The position numbers were made by a program, and so were the translations under genes. 64,000 bases of DNA from Phascolarctobacterium sp. Its GTDB lineage: Bacteria > Bacillota > Negativicutes > Acidaminococcales > Acidaminococcaceae. The stretch spans positions 62,001 to 126,000 of the forward strand of contig NZ_JAUNOQ010000007.1 of NCBI RefSeq assembly GCF_030531065.1, written 5' to 3'. This document shows positions 52,367-60,668 of this stretch, one piece after another; positions within the stretch are counted from its first letter, which is position 1, and every line of letters begins with the position of its first letter. Below the pieces are notes generated by a model that searched no databases, was not told where the DNA came from, and worked only from the letters and a program-made list of their open reading frames with translations.

Positions 52367-53041
52367 ATGAAGCTGACTGCCTTTACAAAAATTATTGTGA
52401 CGCTGGCTATCACCGCCTGGGTTTTTATCCTGCCGGTGGAAGCAGTGGCGACGATTTTGGTTTTGGAGCTGGCGCTGCTGCTGTACATCAAGCACGACCG
52501 CATGACCATGGCGGCGCTGGGCGGTTTGGCGGTGTTCACGGGCATGATGGTGCTGCTGCAGCTGCTTTTCGGTTCGCCGTTGGACGTGTCGCTGACCGGC
52601 GGCCTGCGTATGCTGGTTATGACCATCGCTTTTTTATGTTTGTTGGCCAGCACGCGCATTCAGGATATCGCTAAATCTTTAGTCGATCGTTTCCATATGC
52701 CGTGCGAGTACGCCTTTATGCTGACGACGGCGCTGCGCTTTGTGCCCAACTTTTTGACGGACAGCGAAATTACGCTGGACGCCCAGAGCTGCCGCGGCTA
52801 TTCCAACCGTGGCAACGTCGTGAAGCGCTTTTTAGCGTATCTTGTCGTAATCCGACCGCTCGTTATGCGCGCGGTCGCCAAGTCGGAAACGCTGGCGCTG
52901 TCCATGGAACTCAAGGGCTTCGGCAGCAATACATATAAAAATATGCCGCGCGAGCCGCTCGGTTTCGGCGATTTTCTCGTGCTGCTGCTGGTAATCGTTT
53001 TGAGCGCCTATCCGTTCTGGAAGCAGATGCTGGCGGCGTAA
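52367..53041 (+). CDS. ecfT: ECF transporter T component
   Basis: A 224-residue membrane protein with about five helices. It has the coupling-helix region SCRGYSNRGN and KSETLALSMELKGFGS near the C-terminus, as in EcfT. ATG at 52367 is one base after the ecfA2 stop. It joins the S component to the ATPases. Confidence 0.88.
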   Translation: MKLTAFTKIIVTLAITAWVFILPVEAVATILVLELALLLYIKHDRMTMAALGGLAVFTGMMVLLQLLFGSPLDVSLTGGLRMLVMTIAFLCLLASTRIQDIAKSLVDRFHMPCEYAFMLTTALRFVPNFLTDSEITLDAQSCRGYSNRGNVVKRFLAYLVVIRPLVMRAVAKSETLALSMELKGFGSNTYKNMPREPLGFGDFLVLLLVIVLSAYPFWKQMLAA

Positions 53042-53142
53042 AAAAGGTAGCGCGCTTTGCATAATGTTTTGTTACACCAGAGCGGGATAACTCTTAAAGT
53101 AGCAAAATATTTTCTCGTGGAATAAATGCTGCTGAAAAAATA

Positions 53143-53206
53143 AAAAAACTGTCGTCTGGAACGCTTCGCAGTAAAGTGCGCGGCGCTCGCAGACGGCAGT
53201 TTTTTT
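53143..53206 (+). terminator. Terminator of the ECF operon
   Basis: CTGTCGTCTG pairs with CAGACGGCAG (one G-T pair), flanked by A7 and T7, with a 31-base loop. Confidence 0.75.
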
Positions 53207-53299
53207 GTTAGTCGAGAGTTTTCCTTCTTAGGAAATAAAGAAAAATTTGCTTATCGCTTGTTGGTAGACTTGTAGCTTACGGGTAATAAAAATCTATAC

Positions 53300-53704
53300 T
53301 TATACGCTTACTACGTTAGCTACGTCATAATCGTTTAAAAGATGGTCGTGCGTAATGAAAAGCATATTTTCGTCTAACGCCTGACAAATTAGCAAGCGGT
53401 CAAAAGGGTCTTTGTGCGGTGCGCTTTCTTGTTTACGCCGTAATTTTTTCAATAAAAATATCGGTTTGCAGTTTAATGGTAAGCATTTAAAACCGGAATC
53501 TTTACAATAACTAGCAAACTGCTCGCCGTCAATCGGTAATGCTTTTGGATGTGCCAAATGCTTTAACTGCACTTCCCAAACGGATATTATGCTAAAGTAA
53601 ATATCGTTATCGGCGCATAAAATTAGCTCCTTTGTCGTTTCCGTCAATTCTTGATCATTTGTGATGGCCCAAAGTAAAATATGCGTATCTAATAATAGTT
53701 TCAT
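53300..53704 (-). CDS. PIN-domain toxin (VapC type)
   Basis: A 134-residue PIN ribonuclease. Acidic residues are visible in LLLDTHILLWAI, SVWEVQLK, DPFDRLLI and THDHLLNDYD. It overlaps the antitoxin gene by 4 bases. Such toxins cut tRNA or rRNA when released from their antitoxin. Confidence 0.9.
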   Translation of the reverse strand: MKLLLDTHILLWAITNDQELTETTKELILCADNDIYFSIISVWEVQLKHLAHPKALPIDGEQFASYCKDSGFKCLPLNCKPIFLLKKLRRKQESAPHKDPFDRLLICQALDENMLFITHDHLLNDYDVANVVSV

Positions 53705-53943
53705 AATTCTTCCTCAAACATATTTTCCACTTCTTCGTCCCATTTCATAAAATCCTTTGGCACTTTAAATTTACCGGCGGCAATACCTAAACGTTGCTTT
53801 ACAGGCTGCGGAGGAATAAGAGTAATTTGAGCGACGGCGGTGCCGTTTCTGGCGATAATAATTACGTCTTCCTGGTTAGTCTCCAACATTCTAATTAGTT
53901 TAGATAAATCGTTCTTTGCTTCCATCATATTTACTTGCGTCAT
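53701..53943 (-). CDS. Phd/YefM-type antitoxin of the PIN toxin
   Basis: An 80-residue antitoxin: VNMMEAKNDLSKLIRMLE and VIIARNGTAVAQITLIPP, then an acidic tail EEVENMFEEEL. GAAGGG precedes the ATG at 53943. Divergent from the exported-protein cluster. Confidence 0.88.
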   Translation of the reverse strand: MTQVNMMEAKNDLSKLIRMLETNQEDVIIIARNGTAVAQITLIPPQPVKQRLGIAAGKFKVPKDFMKWDEEVENMFEEEL

Positions 53944-54246
53944 ATCTATCCCTTCTTTCTCACAATTGTTAGCCTAACCAGCCTAACCGGCTTAGTTTTA
54001 TTATATGTTATTGTTTTAAGGGATGTCAAGCGTATTATCCTCTTAAGATATATTGATGGAACGCTTTACTGGCGGCAGTCTTTTGTTAATCGTAATTTAT
54101 TTTCTGTGACTAAGGCTTTCAATGCTATTGCCCGCGCGTCAGCGCGGCAAAAAAAGTCGCTCGACGCGACTTTTGTTTTACAGGGGGGGACGAGAGTATA
54201 TAATATAAGTGCATTTAGCACTATCTATATTAAGGAGGAATTATCT
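53944..54246. other. Intergenic region with terminator and promoter of the exported-protein cluster
   Basis: AAAAGTCGC (54152-54160) pairs with GCGACTTTT (54166-54174). TTTACA (54177-54182), 16 bases, TATAAT (54199-54204) form the promoter, followed by GTGCATTTAGCAC at the likely start. No gene seen. Confidence 0.6.
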
Positions 54247-54999
54247 ATGATGAAAAAATTTGTTACTGCTGCCGTTGTCGCCGCTTTAGTCGGCGTTTCT
54301 TCTACTTGCCTGGCTGGGTTCGGCCTGCCGAAAATTGGCGGCGGTTCGAAAGCTCCCGCCGCTAGCGCGCAGGAAGAAAAGAGTGCGCCGGTGGATATCA
54401 GTAATATAACTAATAAACAAGTTGAAATTTTACGCTATACGTCAGGTGCTTTATATGCTCAAATAAGATCATTAGAGGTAGTGCGTGAAGCTTTGGGGTG
54501 CGCTGATCCTAAATTGGCGGAAGCAGCAAGCTCTTTAAAGGGTGGCTCTAATTCTAAACTGAAGAAGGCTAAGACAGTATTTGACAATTCGTCCAAAACA
54601 TTATCGGAAGACGCTAAAAAAGCTGCGGCTGCCAATAAAATACAGGTAGACAAACTAGCCGGAGCAATCAAAACAGGTAAAGTATATCAACAAGCGGCTT
54701 TGGTAAACTACGGCTTTGTCGCTGCTCACGCACCGGCAGCTTTACAGGAAGCCGGCTCTGCTGTGAAGAATGTTGGTAAGGATATTAACGCCGTAAATAA
54801 AATAAATGGCGCCATCGCTACTTTTAAACTTGGTTCTGAATATGCTGCCGCTTCTCAAAAAGTAAATTCTGACTATAATCAAGCTGTTGGCGCTATGAAA
54901 ACTGATTACGGCGTAACAGACGAAGCTATGGCCAATGCTCCTGCGCCGGATGTAACTAGCATCGCCGACGAATGCCTGGCTTTTGTAGATAAAAAATAA
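54247..54999 (+). CDS. Exported protein of unknown function (first gene of the five-gene cluster)
   Basis: A 250-residue protein with signal peptide KKFVTAAVVAALVGVSSTCLA and a mature start at about residue 24. A glycine/serine linker is followed by a long helical, alanine-rich domain (residues about 50-250: SLEVVREALGCADPKLAEAAS; KKAKTVFDNSSKTLSEDAKKAAAANK), likely a helical bundle. AAGGAGG lies eight bases before ATG 54247; the next codon is also ATG. No family recognised. Two bases separate it from the next gene. Confidence 0.8.
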   Translation: MMKKFVTAAVVAALVGVSSTCLAGFGLPKIGGGSKAPAASAQEEKSAPVDISNITNKQVEILRYTSGALYAQIRSLEVVREALGCADPKLAEAASSLKGGSNSKLKKAKTVFDNSSKTLSEDAKKAAAANKIQVDKLAGAIKTGKVYQQAALVNYGFVAAHAPAALQEAGSAVKNVGKDINAVNKINGAIATFKLGSEYAAASQKVNSDYNQAVGAMKTDYGVTDEAMANAPAPDVTSIADECLAFVDKK

Positions 55000-55001
55000 T
55001 T

Positions 55002-56120
55002 ATGAATACAATAAGGAAGCTAGTGTATGGGCTTCTGCTAGCGGGGGCTTGCGTTCTGGGGAGCGCAAGCTCTTTTGCTCAAGAAGCGCCGCAGATTTTA
55101 TGGGACAGGCAAGCGATTGACGGCGTAGAATACAGAGAGCAGACTATTTTAGCCGGGCAAGAAGAACTTGCTGCCATAGGAAAAATGCTGGACGCCAGGC
55201 TGGAATATTTGCGTTCGGTAGGAAAGCTGCCATTCAAAACATTAGTAATCGACGGCTTTCAAAATAACGATGTGCAGAGCAAAATGGCGCAGGAAGATTA
55301 CATTGCTTTAGTTCCGGTTGTAACCAGCGATTTGCATAAGAGCAAAGTAATTAACTATAAGAATTTGAATTACTATAGTTATACGGTACGTGCGGAGCTG
55401 AATGTTTTGCTGTGTACTTACGACGGCTCTAATTTAAAGATTCTCTATAATTTGCCGTTAGCTAATCAAGCTGTTTTAGGCGGTAGTTTAGAAGATGCTT
55501 TGAACGAACCGTTAGCTGATGATATTTTGAAAAAGCAGTTCGTATATAATATGGAACAACTGGTTGAGGAAGTAAGTTTTCCTGAACAGCTGACTAAGCA
55601 GCTTTCTGACCCATATTTACCGACATACCAAGTAAATAACGTAGAACTGCCAGATTCAGTTTTACAAAAATTTGGCGACGCATCGGAATTAAAAGCCGTG
55701 TTAGCTGGTACTTTTACCAATCAATATTCCGCTAAGTATCGCGATGGGATTGTACTGCCTAGTACGCTGAGCGGTACTGAATGGAAGAAAGCGGTCGTAC
55801 AGCATTTGACGCCTTCGCTTAACGCTGGGGAATACGATCCGACGCAGGAAGCTGGCGGCGACGTTCCAATAAAAATCAAAGTAAACGATTGGAAAGTTGA
55901 CGCAGGATTTGCTAGTCAATATAGCATTATGCTGGACGTAAAATCAATTACCGATTTAGAGGCGTACGTCGGCGCGAAAGAAACAAAACCGTTATGTAAA
56001 GCGCAATCTGTTTCCACTACGCGCCTTCCAAAAGATTTAGCGTTTAATGTGCAGATAAATTGGTTGGAGGTTTTCAACGACGCGGCTCTGGAGTTGGGCA
56101 ACAGTATCAAAGCAAAATAA
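55002..56120 (+). CDS. Exported protein of unknown function, possibly CsgG/FlgO-like
   Basis: A 372-residue exported protein; signal peptide KLVYGLLLAGACVLGSASSFA. The mature part starts with short helices and then strands (FKTLVIDGFQNNDVQSKMAQEDYIALVPVVTSDL), faintly like the nucleotide-fold domain of CsgG/FlgO-type envelope proteins. This resemblance is weak and unproven. No membrane barrel is evident. It begins 2 bases after the preceding stop. Confidence 0.75.
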   Translation: MNTIRKLVYGLLLAGACVLGSASSFAQEAPQILWDRQAIDGVEYREQTILAGQEELAAIGKMLDARLEYLRSVGKLPFKTLVIDGFQNNDVQSKMAQEDYIALVPVVTSDLHKSKVINYKNLNYYSYTVRAELNVLLCTYDGSNLKILYNLPLANQAVLGGSLEDALNEPLADDILKKQFVYNMEQLVEEVSFPEQLTKQLSDPYLPTYQVNNVELPDSVLQKFGDASELKAVLAGTFTNQYSAKYRDGIVLPSTLSGTEWKKAVVQHLTPSLNAGEYDPTQEAGGDVPIKIKVNDWKVDAGFASQYSIMLDVKSITDLEAYVGAKETKPLCKAQSVSTTRLPKDLAFNVQINWLEVFNDAALELGNSIKAK

Positions 56121-56136
56121 TTTGAGCGGGTAGTAT

Positions 56137-57300
56137 ATGAAGAAAAGTATATTTTTTACACTTTGCGCATTGCTCTTGAGCAATATATTTTGCGCGCCGC
56201 CTGCCAGCGCGCAGCTCGTAACGGGCATGGCGTACATTGAAAACGGCAATGTGGTCAAAGCCAAAGAAGCGGCGCGGCGCGAAGCAATGCGTTCTTTTGT
56301 CGAGCAGCAAGTGGGCGTGAGCGTGAACGCTGAAAGCGAAACGGAAAATTTTTTGTTGGTGCGCGATCATATCGTTGCTAAGTCCGAAGGTTTTGTTATC
56401 GTGAAGAAAGTCGTTAAAGAAAGCAACGACGGCGTGTATTTTACGGTAGTGTTGGATTTGGAAGCGGGAGCTAAGCCGATAGCTGCGGCGCAGATGGACG
56501 TTAAAACTATGTTAGGCGCGCTTGACCGCAACAGCTCGCGCGGCAGTATGGATATTGCTATTACGGACGAAAATGCCGACGCAACCTGGGATTGGAGCAG
56601 CTATATGGTAGCGGCGCTCAAGAGTCAGGGCTTCGGTAGAATTAAACGCAACGACGCTATCTTAAATTTTTTAGGCAGCGGGAATAATTTGCGCATGAAT
56701 AAGCTGCAGCTATATCCGGAACTGCGTCGTATTGGCAGAATGGAAGGCACGGGAGCGAAAGCGATTGTGCGCGGCTCGCTGCGCCTGGCGCGGCCTGCGC
56801 AAGCTGCCAATAACGCTTACGTGGCTACGGCGCAGGCGGCGATTGAAATTATCGGCTACGATTCTAACAATGTAGACGCTATGACGCGCTACGCTACGGC
56901 TGTGGGCATGACTGCGGACGAAGCCGAAGCGAACGCCAAAACTTTAGCGCTGGAAGAAACAGCGAAAGGTTTGGCAGAACAAGCCGCCGTTACCGTGCAA
57001 TATGAGGAGCAGGGCGGCAAACGCGAAATTGAAACCGTTTTTGTTTTCCAAAATCTTTATGATAAAGTAGGCGACAGCGAAACGATTTTGGCTGCGTTGG
57101 AAAGTGCTAACTGCGAAGTGGACAGGAGCGTTTTCGGCGCAGATAATAGCTTTAGCGTCGCAGTTTATACGCAGGAATATAATAAGCTGCAAGACGTTGT
57201 TCGCGCTGTTTTGCAGCAATTACGTTCCAATTATCCTAATGCTATCAACGAAGACAGCGGCGATATCGGCGCGACTAAAACTATTATCAGATTGAGGTGA
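56137..57300 (+). CDS. Exported protein with FlgT-N-like domain
   Basis: A 387-residue exported protein; signal peptide ending PPASA. Residues about 27-110 match the FlgT N-terminal/LPP20-like pattern: VTGMAYIENGNVVKAKEAARREAMRSFVEQQVGV, then ENFLLVRDHIVAKSEGFVIV. A second part has SYMVAALKSQGFGRIKRNDA and a third VQYEEQGGKREIETVFVFQN. FlgT builds the H-ring around Vibrio flagella; no flagellar gene lies in this window, so another envelope role is likely. Confidence 0.75.
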   Translation: MKKSIFFTLCALLLSNIFCAPPASAQLVTGMAYIENGNVVKAKEAARREAMRSFVEQQVGVSVNAESETENFLLVRDHIVAKSEGFVIVKKVVKESNDGVYFTVVLDLEAGAKPIAAAQMDVKTMLGALDRNSSRGSMDIAITDENADATWDWSSYMVAALKSQGFGRIKRNDAILNFLGSGNNLRMNKLQLYPELRRIGRMEGTGAKAIVRGSLRLARPAQAANNAYVATAQAAIEIIGYDSNNVDAMTRYATAVGMTADEAEANAKTLALEETAKGLAEQAAVTVQYEEQGGKREIETVFVFQNLYDKVGDSETILAALESANCEVDRSVFGADNSFSVAVYTQEYNKLQDVVRAVLQQLRSNYPNAINEDSGDIGATKTIIRLR

Positions 57301-57304
57301 GGCG

Positions 57305-58234
57305 ATGTTGGAGTTGAAAAAAATATTGTTGGCTCTGGTTTGGCTTTTGTTGCCTTTGCAAGCTTTAGCTGCTGATAACGCAAATGCGCCTCACGAACAA
57401 CAAACTTCGGGTTATTCCGTCGCTATGGTTAAGAGCTGCGGCGTAGCGCTGGCTATCGGCGACGGCGATAACATTAAGCAAAACGCTTTGCAAGACGCTA
57501 AACAAAAAGCGGTGAAGAAAGCGGCGGCCAGGTTTATCGCTCCCAGTGAAGGGAAAGAAAGCCTTTATCAGCAAATAGTAGCGGATTACGATTTGTATAT
57601 CGAAGGCGACGTGCAGATTTTGAAATTGCAAAAGGTAGAAGGGAAACTCTTGGCGTTTTGTAATGTGCCGGTAAATTTTCAAATGATAAATGAAAATATA
57701 AAGCAAAAAGTTACGACGCTACAAAAAGAAAACCGTCGCGACAAAGCAATCTTTTTAGTGCGCGTCGTCGATATGCCGGATATTTTGCGACGGCAGGATA
57801 TTAAGGCCGAAGTTTTGACGCGTTATGAAGAAGCTTTTAAACAGTATAATTTTAAAGCTTTGGGCAGCGACGCGGCAGGCAGCCAGATAATGACGATGTT
57901 GGACGCGGTAGACGGTATGCAACAGGATCTAGCCTACGCGGCGTATCGCGAGCAGATTGTGCGGGACACGCAGCAAATGCCGGAACTTAATTTGGTCGTC
58001 GTGGGCGAAATAAAAATAACACAGGCCAGCGAATATGCGGACGGCACGGCTTATGCGGAAGCAGTTCGTTTGTTGCAGGACGGTTATCGACAGATAGGAA
58101 GCTTTAGCGACACTTACAGCGCTACTAGGCATGATTTAGGACAAGCCGTAGAATTTGTCGCTCAAGCCGCCGCCGTCAGGTCGGCTAAATATTTGGCGGA
58201 TATGACGTATAATGATTGGCAAAAACTTAATTAG
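57305..58234 (+). CDS. Exported protein with a second FlgT/LPP20-like domain
   Basis: A 309-residue exported protein; signal peptide LLALVWLLLPLQALA. The next part (CGVALAIGDGDNIKQNALQDAKQKAVKKAAARFI) has the same helix-rich alpha/beta pattern as the preceding gene's FlgT-N region, with lower similarity. The C-terminal 150 residues are unrecognised. It starts 4 bases after the previous stop. Confidence 0.72.
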   Translation: MLELKKILLALVWLLLPLQALAADNANAPHEQQTSGYSVAMVKSCGVALAIGDGDNIKQNALQDAKQKAVKKAAARFIAPSEGKESLYQQIVADYDLYIEGDVQILKLQKVEGKLLAFCNVPVNFQMINENIKQKVTTLQKENRRDKAIFLVRVVDMPDILRRQDIKAEVLTRYEEAFKQYNFKALGSDAAGSQIMTMLDAVDGMQQDLAYAAYREQIVRDTQQMPELNLVVVGEIKITQASEYADGTAYAEAVRLLQDGYRQIGSFSDTYSATRHDLGQAVEFVAQAAAVRSAKYLADMTYNDWQKLN

Positions 58235-58247
58235 GGAGGGAAATTTT

Positions 58248-59138
58248 GTGAAAAAATTAGTAATGGCATCTGTTTTAAGCATGGCGTTCAGCGTAGGTAT
58301 GGCAATACTGCCGGAGGCGCATATTTCGGTGGTACCAAGCGTGAAGGTAGCGTTGGCGGAACAAAGTCAGGAGGTTATGACGGCGGACGGTTACGGCGCT
58401 ATGCCTGCGAATATGCCGCTGCCGCGCGCGAAGATGATGGCCAGACGCGCGGCTATTATGGACGCCCAACGCAATCTGATTGAAATAATTAAAGGCGCAC
58501 AAGTGGACGCCGAATCTTCAATGGATATGTATTTGCTGCAGAGCGACGTAGTAAAAACTAAAGTCAGCGGCATGATTAAGGGCGCAGCGGTAGTAAGTGA
58601 GGGTTTGGAAGACGGCGGCTATCATGTAGTAATGTCCGTTCCTATGTATGGCGTGGGGTCTGTAGCCGACGCGGCTATTACCGCTAAATTAGGCGATAAC
58701 CCGCCTGCGCCTACTCCTGCTCCGGCTCCGTCCGCTCAAGCCGTTAAAGAATACGAGCCTGCTCCGCAAGCTAATATTGGCGGCGGGTATACAGGCTTGG
58801 TAATCGACGCTAAGGGCAGCGAATTAGTACGCACTTTTTGTCCTGCGATTTACGACGTTAACGGTCGCGCCATTTACGGCGTGCAAAACGTGGATAAGGA
58901 TTACGCTATCTCCCACGGCGTTGTAGAATATGCCGAAGGCGCGGATAATTGGCAGGGTATCGGACTCGGTACGACGCGCGCGGGCAGCAATCCTTTGATT
59001 GTAAAAATCGTCGGCTTGCAGGAACGCGCAACTAACAAATGCGACGTAATTATTTCCGTGGAAGAAGCCGATAAAATTTTAATTGAAAACCAGCGCTCCG
59101 GTTTCTTAAATAGTTACGCAGTTGTTTTTGAAAAGTAA
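58248..59138 (+). CDS. LPP20-domain exported protein with C-terminal beta domain
   Basis: A 296-residue exported protein; the signal is followed by the LPP20/FlgP-type domain (LPRAKMMARRAAIMDAQRNLIEIIKGAQVDAESSM). A proline-rich linker (about residues 150-175) leads to a C-terminal domain starting YTGLVIDAKGSELVRTFCPAIYDVNGRAIYG, as in LPP20-like proteins of several diderms. GTG at 58248 follows GGGAGGG. No lipobox is obvious, so it may be periplasmic. Confidence 0.8.
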   Translation: MKKLVMASVLSMAFSVGMAILPEAHISVVPSVKVALAEQSQEVMTADGYGAMPANMPLPRAKMMARRAAIMDAQRNLIEIIKGAQVDAESSMDMYLLQSDVVKTKVSGMIKGAAVVSEGLEDGGYHVVMSVPMYGVGSVADAAITAKLGDNPPAPTPAPAPSAQAVKEYEPAPQANIGGGYTGLVIDAKGSELVRTFCPAIYDVNGRAIYGVQNVDKDYAISHGVVEYAEGADNWQGIGLGTTRAGSNPLIVKIVGLQERATNKCDVIISVEEADKILIENQRSGFLNSYAVVFEK

Positions 59139-59220
59139 AAGAGCGCAAGCCGCGCGCTTTGCCTGCGGCGTGACGTCGCTGTGAGGCGCAGAATGAAAGT
59201 AAAAACGTAAAATAAAAAAG

Positions 59221-59280
59221 ACTGCCGCAAGGAAAATTCCCGTGTCAAAACGACATTGGATAATCCTTGCGGCAGTTTTC
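59221..59280 (+). terminator. Terminator of the exported-protein cluster
   Basis: ACTGCCGCAAGGA (59221-59233) pairs perfectly with TCCTTGCGGCAGT (59264-59276), followed by TTTCC; 30-base loop. The rest of 59139-59448 holds only a possible TATAAT at 59357. Confidence 0.8.
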
Positions 59281-59448
59281 CTTTCTTGTATAGCAGCCAT
59301 ACAGTTCCTAAAATTTTTTGCGAGGGTGTATTGTAACAATACAGCGCTGCATATGATATAATAAGGCTTAAAGAAGCCTGCGCTGTGGCGCGTTAGTTGG
59401 TTACGGTATTTTTGCGCGGCGCTGGAGTAAAAAGTGCGGAGAAAGTAA

Positions 59449-60315
59449 ATGAAGCGATTAGCTATCGGTATGATTCTTTTACAAAGCGTAGTTTATGGCA
59501 TTTTAGATCCGTTTTCAAAATTGGCGTATCAGGTTATGCCGATTTACAGCTTTTTGGCGGCGCGGTATTTGCTGGCGACGCTGTTCATGTTCGCGTTTTG
59601 GGGTAAAAAAATTCGGGACGAACTTTGCCGCGTATCCTGGCGGCATTACATAATTCCCTGCCTATGTATGTCGGTAGCTTTTATTGTCAGCAATACGGGC
59701 TTAAAATATACGTCGGTGGCGAACGTCGCTTTTATTCGCTCGCTGACAGCTTTAGTGGCGCCGTTACTGTTATGCGTCTTTTTTCATAAAAAATTTGGCG
59801 CGCGCACATTATTGGTGCTCGTGGGTGTAGCAGTAGGACTATATTTTTTGTGTGTGGAAAACGGCTTGGGGCAAGTAGGGCGCGGCGAGGTTTATGCGTT
59901 TATTTCGACAGTGCTGGTAGCGGCGGCGCTGGTTTTCGGCGCGGACTCTTTGCATTACATCAGCGCGATTACGTTATCCTGCATACAATCCTTCGGCTCT
60001 ATTTGGGTGTGCCTGCTGGCGGGATTTGCGAACGACGCTCTGGCTTCGACCGATTGGAATTTGTTACGGCGTCCGGATATTGGCGGCACGCTGGTATACG
60101 CCGCCTTGGCTTGCACTGTGGGCGGCTATTTGCTGCAAAACGTAGCTCTGGAATATATTTCCGCTAAGCTTGTGGGTATATTGCAATGCACTTATCCGAT
60201 TGTCACTGCGGTAGTAGCTTACGTAGTGCTTGGGGAAATGCTGTCGCCTTTGGGTATGTTGGGAGCGGCGTTGATTTTGCTGTGCGTAATTATTGAAAGC
60301 TTGGGGCGCGAATAA
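59449..60315 (+). CDS. EamA/DMT-family transporter
   Basis: A 288-residue transporter with ten helices in two EamA repeats (GILDPFSKLAYQVMPIYSFLAARYLLA; LQCTYPIVTAVVAYVVLGE). A weak GGAG precedes ATG 59449. Substrate unknown. Distinct from the AraC-linked DMT gene at 37.8 kb. Confidence 0.88.
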   Translation: MKRLAIGMILLQSVVYGILDPFSKLAYQVMPIYSFLAARYLLATLFMFAFWGKKIRDELCRVSWRHYIIPCLCMSVAFIVSNTGLKYTSVANVAFIRSLTALVAPLLLCVFFHKKFGARTLLVLVGVAVGLYFLCVENGLGQVGRGEVYAFISTVLVAAALVFGADSLHYISAITLSCIQSFGSIWVCLLAGFANDALASTDWNLLRRPDIGGTLVYAALACTVGGYLLQNVALEYISAKLVGILQCTYPIVTAVVAYVVLGEMLSPLGMLGAALILLCVIIESLGRE

Positions 60316-60519
60316 ACGTCGCGCAGGAATGCGAAGGACGCTATCCGCAGGGCGCTAGATGATGGCAAACGCTACGGCTATACGTTGGACGAATACCGTT
60401 ACTCCTTCGTAGAAAAATTTTATCCTACGGAATTTGCGAAAACGTCCAAAGGAGCGATGCGCGTAAGCAGGAACTTTAACTTGAAGGATATTTTGGGCGT
60501 AGAAGCGTTGCCGCGGTAG
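60316..60519 (+). pseudogene. C-terminal fragment of an unknown gene
   Basis: In frame after the DMT stop, about 68 codons read as plausible protein: DDGKRYGYTLDEYRYSFVEK, then AKTSKGAMRVSRNFNLKDILGVEALPR-stop. There is no suitable start codon with a ribosome site and no upstream part. It looks like the tail of a lost gene; family not recognised. Confidence 0.4.
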
Positions 60520-60546
60520 AAGAAATCGCAAAGGCGCTGAGACATT

Positions 60547-60579
60547 AAAGGCCGCTCTTTGGGAAGCAGAGCGGCCTTT
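60547..60579 (+). terminator. Hairpin terminator
   Basis: AAAGGCCGCTCT pairs perfectly with AGAGCGGCCTTT, 9-base loop. T-run is short (TTTG). Confidence 0.7.
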
Positions 60580-60598
60580 GCGCGGAGTGTTACACTGA

Positions 60599-60652
60599 TT
60601 GACACAGCCTGATATTTAGGATAAAATAAAGTAGACTTTACTTTATCCTAAA
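60599..60652 (+). promoter_or_regulatory. Promoter with a 38-bp palindromic operator for the DUF4143 ATPase
   Basis: TTGACA (60599-60604), 17 bases, TAAAAT (60622-60627). The -10 box lies inside an inverted repeat (60615-60652) whose 18-base arms match at 17 positions around a central AG. A repressor bound here would block the promoter. Confidence 0.75.
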
Positions 60653-60668
60653 GGCGGAGGGCGATATA

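Noticed and set aside
53935-54246. Extended N-terminus of the first exported protein
   Set aside because: Contains a terminator and promoter; the signal peptide starts at the ATG at 54247 with AAGGAGG before it.
59331-59362. Promoter of the second DMT transporter gene
   Set aside because: A TATAAT is present, but the only -35-like sequence is 20 bases away; not convincing.
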